Source: Ailurus styani
Taxonomy: Eukaryota > Chordata > Mammalia > Carnivora > Ailuridae
DNA: 64,000 nt
NCBI GenBank assembly: GCA_002007465.1
Contig: LNAC01000108.1
Span: forward strand, 886,399 to 950,398
Direction of reading: 5' to 3'
The notes under the pieces: model-generated
The model's database searches: none
What the model saw: the letters and a program-made list of their open reading frames with translations, nothing else
What the model was told of the DNA's origin: nothing
Shown here: piece after piece, positions 43,990 to 56,001 of the stretch
Numbering within the stretch: the first letter of the stretch is position 1
Layout of the letters: every line of letters starts with the position of its first letter
Made by a program: the position numbers and the translations under genes

Positions 43990-44259
43990 TAAACAGATAG
44001 ATCTGTTTACTGAGAAATTTCCTAGATATATCTAGGTTTTAAAAAAAAATAGGGGAATTTCTATCTCTGTCTATCTGTTTGGATTTTTGATAATCTGAGA
44101 GAAAAATGGTATCTCATTTTAATTTTTTCAGGTGATAGTAAGTTTTGTGTTTATTTTTCGTCTTCAGTCATTTTTTTATTGGGATGTTATTTTTTTTTTT
44201 TTTCCGTTGAGACATTTTATTTGCAGGCCTGTATTACATCCCTAGAAAAAGAGTCCCAG

Positions 44260-44459
44260 GGGCGTCTGGGTGGCTCAGTGGGTTAAAGCCTCTGCCTTCG
44301 GCTCAGGTCATGATCTCAGAGTCCTGGGATCAAGGCCCACATCAGATTCCCTGCTCAGCAGGGAGCCTGCTTCCTCCTCTCTCTCTGCCTGTCTCTCAGC
44401 CTATTTGTGATCTCTCTCTCTGCCAGATAAATAAATAAAATCTTTAAAACAAAAAAAAA
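44260..44459 (+). repeat. Can-SINE, type A
   Basis: Perfect 16-bp TSD agaaaaagagtcccag at 44244-44259 and 44460-44475. Confidence 0.95.
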
Positions 44460-44539
44460 AGAAAAAGAGTCCCAGGATTTCCCTCCTGTGTTTTGTTATG
44501 CTTCTTCATGGTCCATGATGCTAGTTTGCATCTTAAGCA

Positions 44540-44648
44540 AGCCCCTTGCTGACATGGGGTTCTGTCTCACAACCCTGAGATCGTGACCTGAGCCGAAATA
44601 AAAAACCGGTCACTTAACACTTAACCTGCTGAGCCACCCAGGTGCTCC
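44540..44648 (-). repeat. Can-SINE fragment, type D/C
   Basis: 'ctgacatggggttctgtctc' to 'gagccacccaggtgctcc'. Contains a doubled 'cacttaacacttaac'. Confidence 0.8.
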
Positions 44649-44819
44649 TCTTTTCAACATTGTTAATTTGCTTGAGAGCATTTATTAGGACATTCATGCA
44701 CGACATTATTGCGGCATGGAAAGACAGTAGAAAGAGCTTGGTTGGTATTCTTTAATGGATTCTAAGACCACTTTATAAGTAGGATATTGACATTGTAATG
44801 TTACTAATACATACTTTTA

Positions 44820-45536
44820 CCCTAGATTGTCCTTAAGGATTTCCAGTTTCTATTTTAAATGTGATCAAGTTCATTAAACTTTCTTGTGAGAATTTGTTTC
44901 TGTTTCTGGTTATATGACTTCCTATCTTCTAGTGTTTCTGTTTTCTCAGTTTGCTTTTAGTCTATTTGGAATTTATTTTGGTGTAAAGTGTAAGGTGGTA
45001 ATCCAAATTTTCTCATCTTAAATGATTACTGGTCATATTCTAATTCTTAACTATACTTTGGACTTTGTGTTTTCTATTCTATTTCATTAATCTACTAATT
45101 GTCATGCTCATACCACATACTTGAGTTATTGTACCTTTGATACATGATAGAGCACACTTTTCTCCCTTTTAACATTATAATTCAGTACTTCCTTTGATAT
45201 TCTTTTTACTTTTATTTTTCCAGATGTCCTTGATAATTGTTTTATCTAATTACCTCTCACTCACCCCACCCTCTCTCTTTTGTGAGGAAATTATATTCTT
45301 CATAGTATGGATTTTTTCTCTCTTGTCAAAATGGTATATTATCTGTTTACTGTCTGAAAAATTTTATAAGTTTTTAGATAATTTTATATTTTTCTTAATT
45401 TTCAGAATATTTTATTTGTAGTTTTTATTGTAAATTGGATCTTTTCCCCCCATTATATTTTCACTAGTTATTGCTGTTACATAGGAATGCTGTTGATGTC
45501 TTTGATTTGTCCAGTTTGTAAAGAGTTACTCTGTTA
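44820..45536 (-). repeat. Old L1 ORF2 fragment
   Basis: Antisense 'ggaatttattttggtgtaaa', 'ctaatacc..cttgagttatt' and 'taggaatgctgttgatgtct'. Plus frame 45194-45421 is antisense to it. Confidence 0.65.
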
Positions 45537-45744
45537 AGAGGTGGCTCAGTCAGTCAAGTGGTTGACTCTCGATTTTGGCTCAGGTCATCATCTCAGGATC
45601 TGGAAGTCAAGCTCCTCCACGTCAGGCTCTGCGCTCAGTGGCAAATCTGCTTGTGGATTCTCTCCCTCTGCCCTCCCCCTACTTGTGTGCACACACACTT
45701 TGTATCTCTCTCTTTTTCAAGTAAATAAATAAAATCTTTTTTAA
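45537..45744 (+). repeat. Can-SINE, type C, 5'-truncated
   Basis: Starts at 'aggtggctcagtcagtcaag', lacking the first ten bases. Flanks 'gagttactctgtt' / 'aagttactctatc' mark a TSD. Confidence 0.9.
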
Positions 45745-46286
45745 AAAGTTACTCTATCAAATTGTATTCTAATTCCTAAAACTTTTTCAGTCTACTACCT
45801 TGTACATTTCAAGTAGACAAATATATTAGCTCTAAAAATAACTTTGATTTTTAGTGTTTTGCACTTTACATTTCTTTTTTCATACTGCATTGACTAGTAC
45901 TTTCAAAATAAGGTATGATAGTGGTAATATTAGCACTTTAATGGTAATTAAGTGGTAAATATTCGATCTTGCCTCCTAACTTCAATTGACTATTAATGGA
46001 CACTTGAATTTTGTCTTGAGAACAGTTCTCAAAACATTGATATTTTATGGAAAGATTGCTCTGGCTCCGTAGTGGCAGATGTTTAGAGGGAAGAGAGAGT
46101 TATGAACCAGGTAGTTAGTGTCTTTAATATTTCTTTACTAAATTTAGCTGATGATTTGAGAGAAATATTCTTTAGCATGTTAAATAGTTACACTCTGTTT
46201 TATGTATTTGTTAAACTATCAAGTGGAAAAGTCCTTGTTTATACAATAGGTGTGAAAACCACAGATGGTCAAATGGCAAGATTATT
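45745..46286. other. Unassigned
   Basis: AT-rich, no exon-like block. The plus frame 46102-46413 runs into the SINE and is not called. Confidence 0.35.
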
Positions 46287-46483
46287 ATTATTTTTTAAAG
46301 ATTTATTTATTTACTTGAGAGATGAGCAAGGAAGGGGGAGTGGGAGAGGGAGAGAAAGAATCTTAAGCAGGCTCCTTGCCCAGTGCAAAGGCTGTCATAG
46401 GGCTGTCTCATGACTCTGAAATCATGACCTGAACTGAAATCAAGAGTTAGATGCTTAACTGACTGAGCCACCCAGGCACCCAG
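46287..46483 (-). repeat. Can-SINE, type C
   Basis: Perfect 14-bp TSD atggcaagattatt at 46273-46286 and 46484-46497. Confidence 0.94.
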
Positions 46484-46497
46484 ATGGCAAGATTATT

Positions 46498-46840
46498 TAA
46501 AGAAAACCTCAAAAATATTATTTTGGAGTATATTTCTAAGTTAAAAAATGACCCTGTATTAAAGTTAGTAGAAATATACAAACCTTTGATGCTAATGTTA
46601 ATCACTGAGAAAAGATTTGTATTTCCCATATTTATTTCATCACAGGAGTATTTCTATTGTAATATATCTTGCAGATTTTGCATAGTAAATATTGAGAAAT
46701 ACAAAATTATGACATTTGGTTAATATAAAAGATAGCACTAATGCATTACAATAAACGCAATACAATATATTAGGGCCTTTTGGTATCCCAGGATGGAATA
46801 AGTTTTATTTAGAAAGTGATACTGACATATACATAAGTTA
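46498..46840. other. Unassigned
   Basis: Nothing recognised. The 79-residue plus frame 46484-46723 has no supporting signal. Confidence 0.3.
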
Positions 46841-47060
46841 AATGTGCCTCAAGTGATTGTAAATGAAATTAAATCCAAGTGCTACAGAGAAGGGGTCATG
46901 AATTCTAAATGAGTTATCAGGCAAAGCTTCCTTGAAGAGCTACACTTCAAAGCAGCAGTGGGATTTCATCAGGTAGACGTTATTACCAGTAGGTAGAAAA
47001 ACAAAAGGAGAATGATATGATTAGAACTTTGGGTAGGAGTGAGAAATTACTTTTACTCCA
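46841..47060 (-). repeat. L2-like fragment
   Basis: 'aagtgctacagagaagggg' and 'aaagcttccttgaagagcta' resemble antisense L2. Confidence 0.45.
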
Positions 47061-47147
47061 TAGCCCGAGGAAGTATTTCCTGACATTTCTTCCAGTGTTT
47101 TTTCTTAGGGTAAAGACCATTATCTAAACGTGACTAATACTTAGGGT

Positions 47148-47265
47148 GACCAAACTGAGAAACTGAGACAGTTTTGAGAGTGAAGAGGAGCATGTTAACA
47201 ATTAAATGGATATGATAGGCACAAATAGAGGTACCTTCAGTTAAGTGGAATGTAGTCACCCCATC
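47148..47265. repeat. Possible small DNA transposon
   Basis: Ends 'agggtgaccaaactgag' and '..atgtagtcacccc' are loosely inverted, as in short hAT-type elements with gggtgacca termini. Confidence 0.35.
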
Positions 47266-47329
47266 TGTGAAGAATGTCCTGTGGTGTTTGGCCAATGAGT
47301 TGGCATTAGTTTTATCTTACAGTCTGGAC

Positions 47330-47510
47330 TGCTTTACTCACCTAGCCTTTCTATTTCTTGAATTTTGTATTCTTGCTTCTGCTAAGAACTTTACGTTTGC
47401 TTTTCTTTAATCATCTCTTCTGCCTTTTCACCTGTTTTAATTCTTAGTAATCATCCTTCAGGTCTTAAATTAAGGAACAGTTCCTGACTTCTTATATAGG
47501 TTAGCTCATC
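47330..47510 (+). repeat. L2-like fragment
   Basis: 'tagtaatcatccttcaggtc' followed by 'aggaacagttcctgacttct' resembles the sense L2 block before its 3' end. Confidence 0.45.
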
Positions 47511-47739
47511 CCAGTAGAGATTTATCTGAAATACCAAAATGTTTTAGAAATAGAAATGAAGGTTCTTACTCTTGATCAGTTGAAGGGAATGGGGGAACCC
47601 CCTAATTTTGAAAGTTCTCGTTTGACTTCGAGGGTGTTGGGGCTGTGACTAACATGAAAAAGGGGCCAGTCGTGAAAAGATTGTTTCAGAAAAGAGGAAG
47701 AAAATGAAGCACATTTGACAGTTTTCAGTCTCTACTTAA

Positions 47740-47882
47740 TTATTAATTTGACAGAGAGAGTGAGAATGCACAAGCCAGAGAGTGGCAGGTAGAGGGAGAG
47801 GGAGAAGCAGACTCCCGTCCATCCCTGAGATCATGACCTGAGCTGAAGGCAGATGCTTAACCTGCTGAGCCACCCAGGCGCC
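47740..47882 (-). repeat. Can-SINE, type B, internally deleted
   Basis: 'agcagactcccgtccatccc' shows the middle is missing. Ends 'cacccaggcgcc'. Confidence 0.88.
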
Positions 47883-48202
47883 AATAAATAGAATCTTTAT
47901 AATGAATACTTATTGATTCCAGGATCTGATACATTTCTAATTGTGATTTTTTTCTTTACAGGTGGGTGTGGGTGATAGTGCAATTCACAGTATATTTGGA
48001 TTTTTTCCCCCTCCTTCCAGTGTTTTGTTTTATAACTAAAAATGTGCTTTATCCCCAGTGCTTAATTTTTGGAATACAAGGGGCTGAGTCATTTGCCTAG
48101 AGCTTTCCTTTTATTTTAAGCAGTAGATACATTTTTACGAATGAAATGTTGTAGCGAACCCTGATTTTTAAAGCAAGGGAGGATATCTTTTAGTAGTGTG
48201 AT
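47883..48202. other. Unassigned
   Basis: A 'tttttttctttacag' acceptor-like run ends at 47961, but no donor follows within a plausible open exon, so no exon is called. Confidence 0.35.
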
Positions 48203-48435
48203 AATAATAGCTTGCATTTATTGTGAATTTACAGTTTGCTAAGCACCATGCTTAGTACATTCATTTAATCATCCTGACAATCCTGGGTAGTAGGTATCAT
48301 TATTTTTATATGTTATGGATGAGGAAATTTAAGGCTAAAAGTTGGATATCTGGTAAGTGACCAGAGTTGGATTCAGACTCAGGTGATCTGAGAGTGGAGC
48401 CCATGCTCTTAACTAATATGCTGTCATACTTTTTA
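48203..48435 (+). repeat. MIR
   Basis: 'gcttgcatttattgtgaatt', 'tgctaagcaccatgcttagt', 'gatgaggaaatttaaggcta', 'gtggagcccatgctcttaac'. Confidence 0.8.
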
Positions 48436-48859
48436 AAGTTGTAACATTTATTTTATAAGTTAATGTATGTAGCATTTACATGTTTTGAAGTTAATGGGTG
48501 GAACCCATGAGAGACTTACGGCAATTAAAAATGAACTGGTATTTTTTTGGCTTAAATCAGTATCCACATTTGTTTATTTAAAAAATTTTTACTTTTGGTT
48601 TCATAGTATTGAGAAAATCCCTGCATATACACAATAATTATTACAGACTCTTAAAAATTAATTTGGGTTGGCTTTTAAATTCAGTTAAATCTTTATGAAA
48701 CTTGAGGGATGACTAGTAGGATATTAATTTCAAGGTTAAATTTATAACTGCTTATACTAATTTTTTATTTATAAATGTACAGGTTGGACAAGAAGCACTC
48801 AAACATGTTTAGTAAACCATTATATTATCACCAAACTAAATGTTACTTATAAATTTTTG
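48436..48859. other. Unassigned, AT-rich
   Basis: No element or exon seen. Confidence 0.3.
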
Positions 48860-50590
48860 TCACGCAGTTGTTGAGATTATAGTTCAGTTGTTTTGGAGTC
48901 TTGCCTGTCATTTAATTGAGAGCATTGTTAGTGTTACCTGTTTGCACATTGTTGAGCAGCCACAGAGTTCAGTTGTTTTTAATATTTTCATTATTGTGCC
49001 GCCATAGTCAGTTTAAGAACATTTTCATCACCGAGAAAGAGGTCCTGTACACAGACCTACTCCAAAGCTGTGAAAAAAATGTATGGTACTGGCACAGAAA
49101 TACGCACTTAGATCAGTGGAGCAGAATAGAAATAAGCCCATGTTTATATGGTCAATTAATCTATGACAAAGGTGGCAAGAAGGGAAGAAACAGTCTCTCA
49201 ATAAGTGGTAGACAGAACTGGTCAGCTACATACAAAAAATGAAATTGGACCACTTTCTCATACCATACACAAAAAAATAATTTCAAAATGTGAGACCTGA
49301 ATCCGTAAAACTCCTAGAAGAAAACATAAACAGTAATCTCTGACTTTGACATTAGCAGCATTTTTCTAAATGTGTCTCTTCAGGCAAGGGAAATAAAAGC
49401 AAGTAAAATACACCAAAATAAAAAGCTTTTGCACAGTGAAGGAAACCAATAAAAGGAAAAGGCAACCTAGTGAATGGGAGAAGATATTTGCAAATGATAA
49501 ACCTGATAAAAGGGTTAATATCTCACATAGGTAATGAACTTACAGAACATGAAAAAGAACCAAGTAATTTGATTAAAAATGGACAGAGGATCTGAACCTA
49601 CATTTTTCCAAAGAAGATGTACAAATGGCTAACCAGACCCATAAAAAGATGTGCAACATCGCTAATCTTTGGGGAGATAGAAATCAAGATCACAATGAGA
49701 TATCACCTCACATTTGTCAGAAATGGCAGAAGTAAAGAACACATACACACGTTGGTGAGGATGTGGAGTAAAAGGAACCCTCGTGCACTGTTGGGAATTG
49801 GTACAGCCACTGGAAAGCATCTATATAAAGGTTCTTCAAAAAATTAAAAATAGAAATACCATGTGATCCAGTAATTCCACTATTGAATCTTTACCCAGAG
49901 AAAATGAAAACACTAATTTGAGAAGATATATGCACCCTTGTTTATTGTGACATTATTTACAGTAGCCAGGATATGGAGCAACCTTAATGTCCATCACTGG
50001 ATGAATGGATAAAGAAAACATGGCATATATACACCATGGAATGCGACTCAGCCATAGAAAAGCAGGAGATCTCGCCTTTTGTGACAATGCGGATAGCCCT
50101 AGAGAGTATTGTGCTAAGTGAAATAAGCCAGAGAAAGACAAAAACAAAGTGATTTCACTTCTGTGTTGTATCTCATAAAACAAATGAACAAGCAAAACGG
50201 AGAACCAGACACCTAAGTCTGAACAAATTGGTGGTGGTTAGAGGGGATGGTGCTGGGCAAAAAGCAGTCAAGGGGAGTGGGAGATACAGGCTTCCAGTAA
50301 TGAAATGAGTAAGTCATGGGGATGAAAGGTATAGCATAGGGAATATAGTCCATGGTATTTTGATTGTGTTAGTGACATGATAGCAATACTTCTGGTGAGC
50401 ATAGCATAATATATAACATAGAGTTGTTGGATCACTATGTCGTACACCTGAAACTAATGTAACATTGTGTGTCAACTATACTTCAATTAAAAAAAAAAGA
50501 AAAAAGAAAGCATTTCTACTCCCTTCAGCTTTAGGCAGGCACTAATCCATCTTGTCTCTATGGTTTTGAAATGTTTACCAGTCTCAAAAG
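48860..50590 (-). repeat. Old L1 3' UTR split by a sense L1
   Basis: Antisense pieces 48860-49050 ('agaacattttcatcaccgag') and 50509-50590 ('tttctactcccttcagcttt', 'gtctctatggttttg') are consecutive in the L1 3' UTR. The L1 at 49051-50508 separates them. Confidence 0.6.
49051..50508 (+). mobile_element. L1, 5'-truncated, sense
   Basis: Runs from ORF2 ('tggtactggcacagaaatac') through the C-terminus ('caaatggctaaccagaccc', 'cacaatgagatatcacctca') to the classic 3' end 'tgtcaactatacttcaatt' and an A tail. Stops and frameshifts interrupt ORF2. One of the few sense L1s here. Confidence 0.88.
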
Positions 50591-51137
50591 AAAAGGGACT
50601 TAGTGAATGATACTGTATATTGTAAACAAATTTGTTAGTTGTTTGGGATCAGTGGCAATATTTTTAGTCTTTGTTTTTGTTTTCTCTTTGGCAGGGAGGG
50701 AAGGAGAGGTAAGAAAATAGTTTTTGTTTTGAGCTATAGAGAAGAAAATTGAATTGTAGAATTTTTGCCAAACAGGTGTCTTCTGAAGTGTCTTCTCATG
50801 TTCTTCCCATCTAGATTTTTTCATTTCTTCTGAGTCATAATTAGTTGCTACTGTTTCTTGTGTCCAGTATAATTTTAATTAATGTATTTCATTTCCATTT
50901 TGTTAAGTATTTTTCATAATAAAATTTGTGTAGTCTAAGTTTTTTTTTCCCCCCTCTTTGAACTTGAAAATCATTGAGATTTTGTGTTCCAGCTAGCAGA
51001 GAAGTGTGGTATCAGCCTGGTTATTGTTTCTTACAGAACACAGTTTTAGTTTGGAGACTAAATCACAATACTATATTATCTCTTAGGTTTTATGATCGGC
51101 TCATAAAATGAAATGGTATGTAATCCAAATTACCTTA
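50591..51137. other. Unassigned
   Basis: Unique-looking sequence with T-rich runs. No exon-like block found. Confidence 0.35.
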
Positions 51138-51151
51138 GAAAATCTAAGTTA

Positions 51152-51240
51152 GTCTACGGCCATACCACCCCGAACGCGCCCGATCTCATCTGATCTCGGA
51201 AGCTAAGCAGGGTCGGGCCTGGTTAGTACTTGGATGGGAG
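51152..51240 (+). pseudogene. RN5S: 5S rRNA retrocopy, 3'-truncated, tailless
   Basis: 89 bases from the exact 5' end (gtctacggccataccaccc) to 'cttggatgggag', with about two changes from the mammalian 5S consensus I remember (c for t at 51171, a for g at 51188). The last 32 or so bases of 5S are missing, and there is no A tail. Perfect 14-bp TSD gaaaatctaagtta at 51138-51151 and 51240-51253 (the first g is shared with 5S). Box A and the intermediate element survive, box C is only just complete, and there is no T-run terminator directly after it. Confidence 0.95.
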
Positions 51241-51399
51241 AAAATCTAAGTTACCCATAAAGTATAGACATGACATCATGGGTTCACTACTGTGTTTTAT
51301 TTTTTCTTATATCATTGAGCAAGATTGTAGTTTCTTTGGTTGTGCATGCTAAGTGTATAGGGGCAGTATTGTACAAAATGTATCTTATCTTTAAATTCT

Positions 51400-52190
51400 T
51401 GGATCCCCTTCTGTGCAGACAAGTGCTTTCATTTTTTGGGCTTTCCAGGTCACATGTCCCATTTCTCTTTTATTCTGGGGCATAACTCGTTGGATAGTTG
51501 GTAGGTGGAGTGACCTCTACTGTTTCTTCCCTTTTTCATGTTTATGTAGTTGAGTTCAGTTATGTTAAATGTATTTTATGAATCACCTACACTATAATTC
51601 TTTTTACTCCTCTGCTGTTTTCTTTTGGAATTCTGAAATTTCACCAGGATGTATCTTTTTTCTGTCTCCTCTTTGGTATTTGGTAGGCCCATGTAGTCTC
51701 AAATATTTGTATTTTTTGTTCAGGAAATTTTTCTTCTATTATTTCACCTTTCCATTTTTCTCTCCTGTGGGGATGCCTTTGAGATTACTCTTAGACCTAC
51801 TGCTTCAGTCTTTTTCCATGTCATTTAGACTGTCTTTTCTAGATCTTTGACTTTATGTTTTTGTTTTTGAAACAGAACTTTATCACTAGCCTCTCCAATA
51901 AACTTTTAACTTTTGCAGTTATTTTCTTGTTTCCAAGTAGTTCCTTGTCATGGTTGTTTTTAGTTCTTTTGCACCTTAGAAGTTTCTTTTCTTTAAATTA
52001 ATTGTTTCCTTCTAGAGTGGTGGTTCTGTTTATTCACCTTGAGCCTTCTCCTTCACATAGTTAATTTATTTCAGAAACTGAGATCATTGGTTGTCTCTTC
52101 ACATTTATATATATCAGATACTATTGATTACTACAGCCAGCTGTTGTGTTTCCTCTGTAGTTACATAGGTATCTAGGTAGTCCTTTTTTT
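51400..52190 (-). repeat. Possible L1/HAL1 fragment
   Basis: T-rich antisense text ('ggaaatttttcttctattat', 'gttattttcttgtttccaag') of the kind found in old L1/HAL1 ORF1 regions. Open plus frames 51270-51485 and 51569-51850 lie in it. Weak. Confidence 0.35.
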
Positions 52191-52453
52191 TTTCTGAGAA
52201 GTTTCTCCCTTGAATGGGGAGACATACTCTGGGTTTTAGTGGGCAAGGTTTATCAAGCAAGGTTTAACAAGAAGCCTTCCTTGTGTTCTTGCCTCTTTGA
52301 TGAGTAGTAGGAAGAAAAACAAGAGGCTGGAATGCTCACACTTGCCAAAATGAGGAGACCTTTACAGACTAAAGTGGAGTATGTGAATGTCTTTAGCTTC
52401 TGGGTAGGTTGCTTTTGTTGTAGTTCCCCCCTCTCCCAGGTCTCTGTTAGTTT

Positions 52454-52455
<2 letters not shown>

Positions 52456-52500
<45 letters not shown>
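52456..52500. repeat. (AC)n microsatellite
   Basis: About 22 dinucleotides, followed by a TA/TG-rich run to 52530. Next to the tail side of a type D SINE. Confidence 0.97.
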
Positions 52501-52502
<2 letters not shown>

Positions 52503-52552
52503 ATATATGTTTATGTTTATATTTATATACATAAACTAACCCTGCTTTTCAA

Positions 52553-52640
52553 AACAAAAAATAATCTCTACACCCAACATGGGGCTTGAACTCAACCTAG
52601 AGATCAAGAGTTGCATGCTTCACCCCTGAGTGAGCCCCAC
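52553..52640 (-). repeat. Can-SINE, type D
   Basis: 'aataatctctacacccaaca' to 'ctgagtgagcccc'. Confidence 0.8.
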
Positions 52641-53168
52641 CTCTTCCATCTCTGTCTTGAAGATCCAAAATTACCTCAGATTTGGCTCTGCTTCTCTCTT
52701 AGGCCCTAACGTGACTGAAATAGGAATCATCCCTGTAACATAGCTGACTTTAATTTGAAGAGCAGCAGATTTCTGGCTAAGAGAAAAACGTATTTGATGT
52801 TGATTGTTCTGTTTAATTTTGATTAGAAGTTTTATGTAGTTATCAGTGTTAGTAAGTTTTCCATAAGTATGGCTTATCTTTATTATTATAAATGTACATG
52901 ACTATATCTTGTGACTTAAAAGTGATTTAAAAATAAGTTTTTTATATGAGGGCATGTATTTATTTTTTGTTTGGGGGCTTTAACATGAGGATTTCTTTTA
53001 TCAGTTCGAAATGATATTTTATTCTATTTGGCAGTGTTTGGTTATGTTGTGAATTTGTATACTTTGGGTTGAAAATTATAGCTTTTGGGGGAGTGAGGAG
53101 GGATACCAGAAAGTATGATAGAATGTGACAATAATGTTATTTTTCTCTTTCCTTTTTTGCTTTTTCAG
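52641..53168. other. Repeat-free intron-like stretch
   Basis: No repeat recognised. Ends in the pyrimidine tract and acceptor of candidate exon B (53140-53168). Confidence 0.4.
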
Positions 53169-53214
53169 TTTGAGCAGAAAACTGGTGCAGTTTTTGATGA
53201 AATTGTAGAGAACT
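53169..53214 (+). CDS. Candidate internal exon B (46 nt)
   Basis: The strongest exon-like block in the window: a long pyrimidine tract and 'gctttttcag' end at 53168, and the donor gtaagt starts at 53215 (near-perfect U1 match). The open frame reads 'FEQKTGAVFDEIVEN' plus one base. All three frames of exon A were tried: two hit a stop when joined here, one stays open. Protein family not recognised. Confidence 0.55.
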
Positions 53215-53599
53215 GTAAGTACCACTTTAGAAAAAAAACAGTCATGTCTTTAGATAGATAATAATTGACTCTAGATAGAGCATTTATCTGTAATAGTGTT
53301 TAGTTAGGGCCTATTAATGTGATGGTACAATTTGATTTCGTCTAGATCTCATCACCCTGTTCGTATCTTCAGCAAATTAATCTTAATTGTGAGAGTTTTA
53401 CTATTTTTTAGTAAATATTTTATTCTCACAGTTATTAATGTTGAAATATAGCCACGCTTTGTGTATGTATGAATCACATAGAAGCTTATACTTACTATTC
53501 AGTAAAGGTTTCTACTTTGTTTACAAGGTCTCTTAATTTTCTCTTTATAGTCTTTCTGTGTTACATGATTCTCTTAACAAAAAAAAAAACACCCAACTT

Positions 53600-54130
53600 T
53601 GTTTCTTAGGATTATAAAAGTAATACATTCAATTTTACAATACAAAAATGAGAAAAGCAGAAAATGAAAGCCTTTGTCTTTACTATTCTCTAAAAATAAT
53701 CAGTTTTAAAAGTTTAATATATATCTTTCCAGACTTTTTTTCTGTGAATATATATAGATCTATATATGACAGATGGGGATTTTTGTATGTCTGTAGAGAT
53801 CATGTGGTACTGTTCTTGCTGTTTTCGTTCAACTGTCTAAACGTCTTTCTATGTCAGTGAATTTTGACCTATTCCATCCTTTCTGATGGCTTCTTGGTAT
53901 TTTATTGTATGGCTGTATTATAATTTAACCAGCTTAACTCTTTTATGTATGTGTATATTATTTTCAGTTTTTCATTATTACAAACAATATTGAATATGTT
54001 TTCCTATACACATTTTTGTTTACTTGTTGAAGTAAACAAAGAGAGTATATCCTTTTCTGTAGAATAAATTCTAAGAATAGAAGTGATGAATCATCAAAGG
54101 GTATTTGTGTTTTTAAGGATACATTTTGTT
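53600..54130 (-). repeat. Old L1 3' UTR fragment
   Basis: Antisense 'tggcttcttggtattttattgtatgg' area (53888-53913) and 'cattattacaaacaatattg'. Confidence 0.6.
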
Positions 54131-54930
54131 ATCTAGAGTTACTGAGTCAAGGAGAATATGCACTTCTTTTTTTTGTTGTTTTTTAAGGTAACTTCCACTA
54201 GTAGGATCTATGAGTACCTTCTTTCTCTTTGGAATTAGTTTGTTAATATTTTTGAGAGATAACAATTTTTTTAGACTACAATTTTAAGAGGTAACTAGGT
54301 CTCCTGATCTTTAGTAGTCTTGGAATTATCTTGAAGTTCATTCATTCATGTCTAGTCTGGGCTTTGAGGGCACAAAAACTGGGACTGCCAGCTTGAGTGC
54401 CTGTACATGCCTTCCTCATAGCATGGCACCCTCAGAGTGGTCAGACTTTTTTCATGGTGGCTCAGGGTCCAAGCAAGAGTAATTCAGTGAATAAGGCAGA
54501 AGCTGCATCTTTTCCGACCTACCTTCAAAAGTCACACAGCATCATTTCCACCACATTCTTTTGGCTATGAGGGAGTCACAAGCCTGCTCAGATTTAGGAG
54601 AAAAGGGTACATTGACAGAAGGGTACATTGTAGAAAACCATGTAGATGGGAGCTACTGTTTCAGCCGTATTTAGAAAATACAGTCTGCCTTCACAACATA
54701 CAATGTTATCATAGGATATTTTATTATATATAATTTTATTTATTTTACCATTCTATTATTTAACTTATTTTATTATATATCATTATGATACATACCAGAA
54801 GATGGCTTTAAAAAAATTCATCCTTTAGGTCTGTATTTGGATCTTCATAACATTAACTACTTCTCGTATTGTAGAAACAGACTGATGAATCTGATCATAT
54901 GGGATTTTTTTACAGGTAATGTTTTGTCTT
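54131..54930. other. Unassigned
   Basis: Unique-looking. A TA-rich stretch at 54720-54790 ('ttttattatatat' repeats). No exon seen. Confidence 0.35.
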
Positions 54931-54965
54931 TTTTTTTTTTTTTACTTACCTTTTTTTTTTTAATG

Positions 54966-55175
54966 CTTTTTAAAATAAAGATTTTATTTTTTTTATTTGA
55001 GAGAGAGAGAGAAAGATCACAAAAGAGAGCACAAGTGGAGGGGAGGGGCAGAGGGTGAAGGAGAAGCAGATGCCCTGCTGAGCAGGGAGCCTGACAGGGC
55101 ACTCCATCCCAGGACTCAGGGATTTGACCTGAGTCAAAGGCAGATGATTAATCCACGGAGCCACCCAGGTGCCCT
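54966..55175 (-). repeat. Can-SINE, type B
   Basis: Antisense copy with T runs at the tail side (54929-54961) and 'cacccaggtgccc' end. TSD unclear. Confidence 0.9.
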
Positions 55176-55299
55176 AGTCTTTCCTTTCCATACATTGTCC
55201 CTATCCCCCCACCACATCTACACCTTTGTAGGTAGTCTTCCATGTTTTTCTCCAGTGCTTCTAAAATCATTATTTGCATAAATGTATACAGATAAATAT

Positions 55300-56000
55300 A
55301 TGTAATGGTTTTGAAGGTTTTTAAAATTTTTTGTTAAACAGGTGGGATCATCATATACATAGATTTTTCTGCCTAGCTTCTCTCATTCCGGAGTACTACA
55401 TGATATCCTTCTACCTCATCTGGGAGAGCTCCAACTCTTATAATATCCCGTGGTTTAGATGTGCAAGTCATCTTTTGACCTGTTAGGCATTGACATTATT
55501 TTAGTTTTTTTTTACCATGTTAAATGATGATGCATTAAAAATCCTTTAAGAATGTCCTTAAATGGGTTAAAAAAAATGTCTTTATATACTAGCAGTTTTA
55601 TATGTATACATAGATTACAAAGAGGTGGGTATTGTTCAGGAAAGGGTATATGTAATTTTAATAGATGTTGCTTGCTTGCTTTTCAAAACTTGATTGAATG
55701 CCTTACATTTCCATGAGAAATGTATATAAGAACACCCCCTCATCCCATTAATGTATATTTTAGTTCTTCAGGTTTGGCAATCTGATGGATATGAAATAGC
55801 ACACTGTTAACTTTATTCTGCATTTTCTTAACTCCTGTTGAATTCGAATTTAAGCAGTTTTTAATAAGTTCAACATTTGGACTGGCTCCTCTGTATTGTC
55901 TAATTATAAATATTTGTTAATAAATGAATATCCTTTGCCCATTTCTTAAGTTTTTTCATGACAATTTGTAGCCTTTTAAAATTTTTAAAAATATGTATAT
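55300..56000 (-). repeat. Old L1/HAL1 3' fragment
   Basis: Antisense 'aatctgatggatatgaaata' and 'gcccatttcttaagtttttt' blocks. Much decayed. Confidence 0.5.
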
Positions 56001-56001
56001 A

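Noticed and set aside
47940..47990. Exon start after 'tttttttctttacag'
   Set aside because: No usable donor follows in an open frame.
51152..51240. Functional 5S gene
   Set aside because: Truncated, lacks the 3' stem and T terminator, flanked by TSDs.
52456..52500. CRISPR-like or regulatory array
   Set aside because: Plain AC microsatellite. No array with spacers occurs anywhere in the window.
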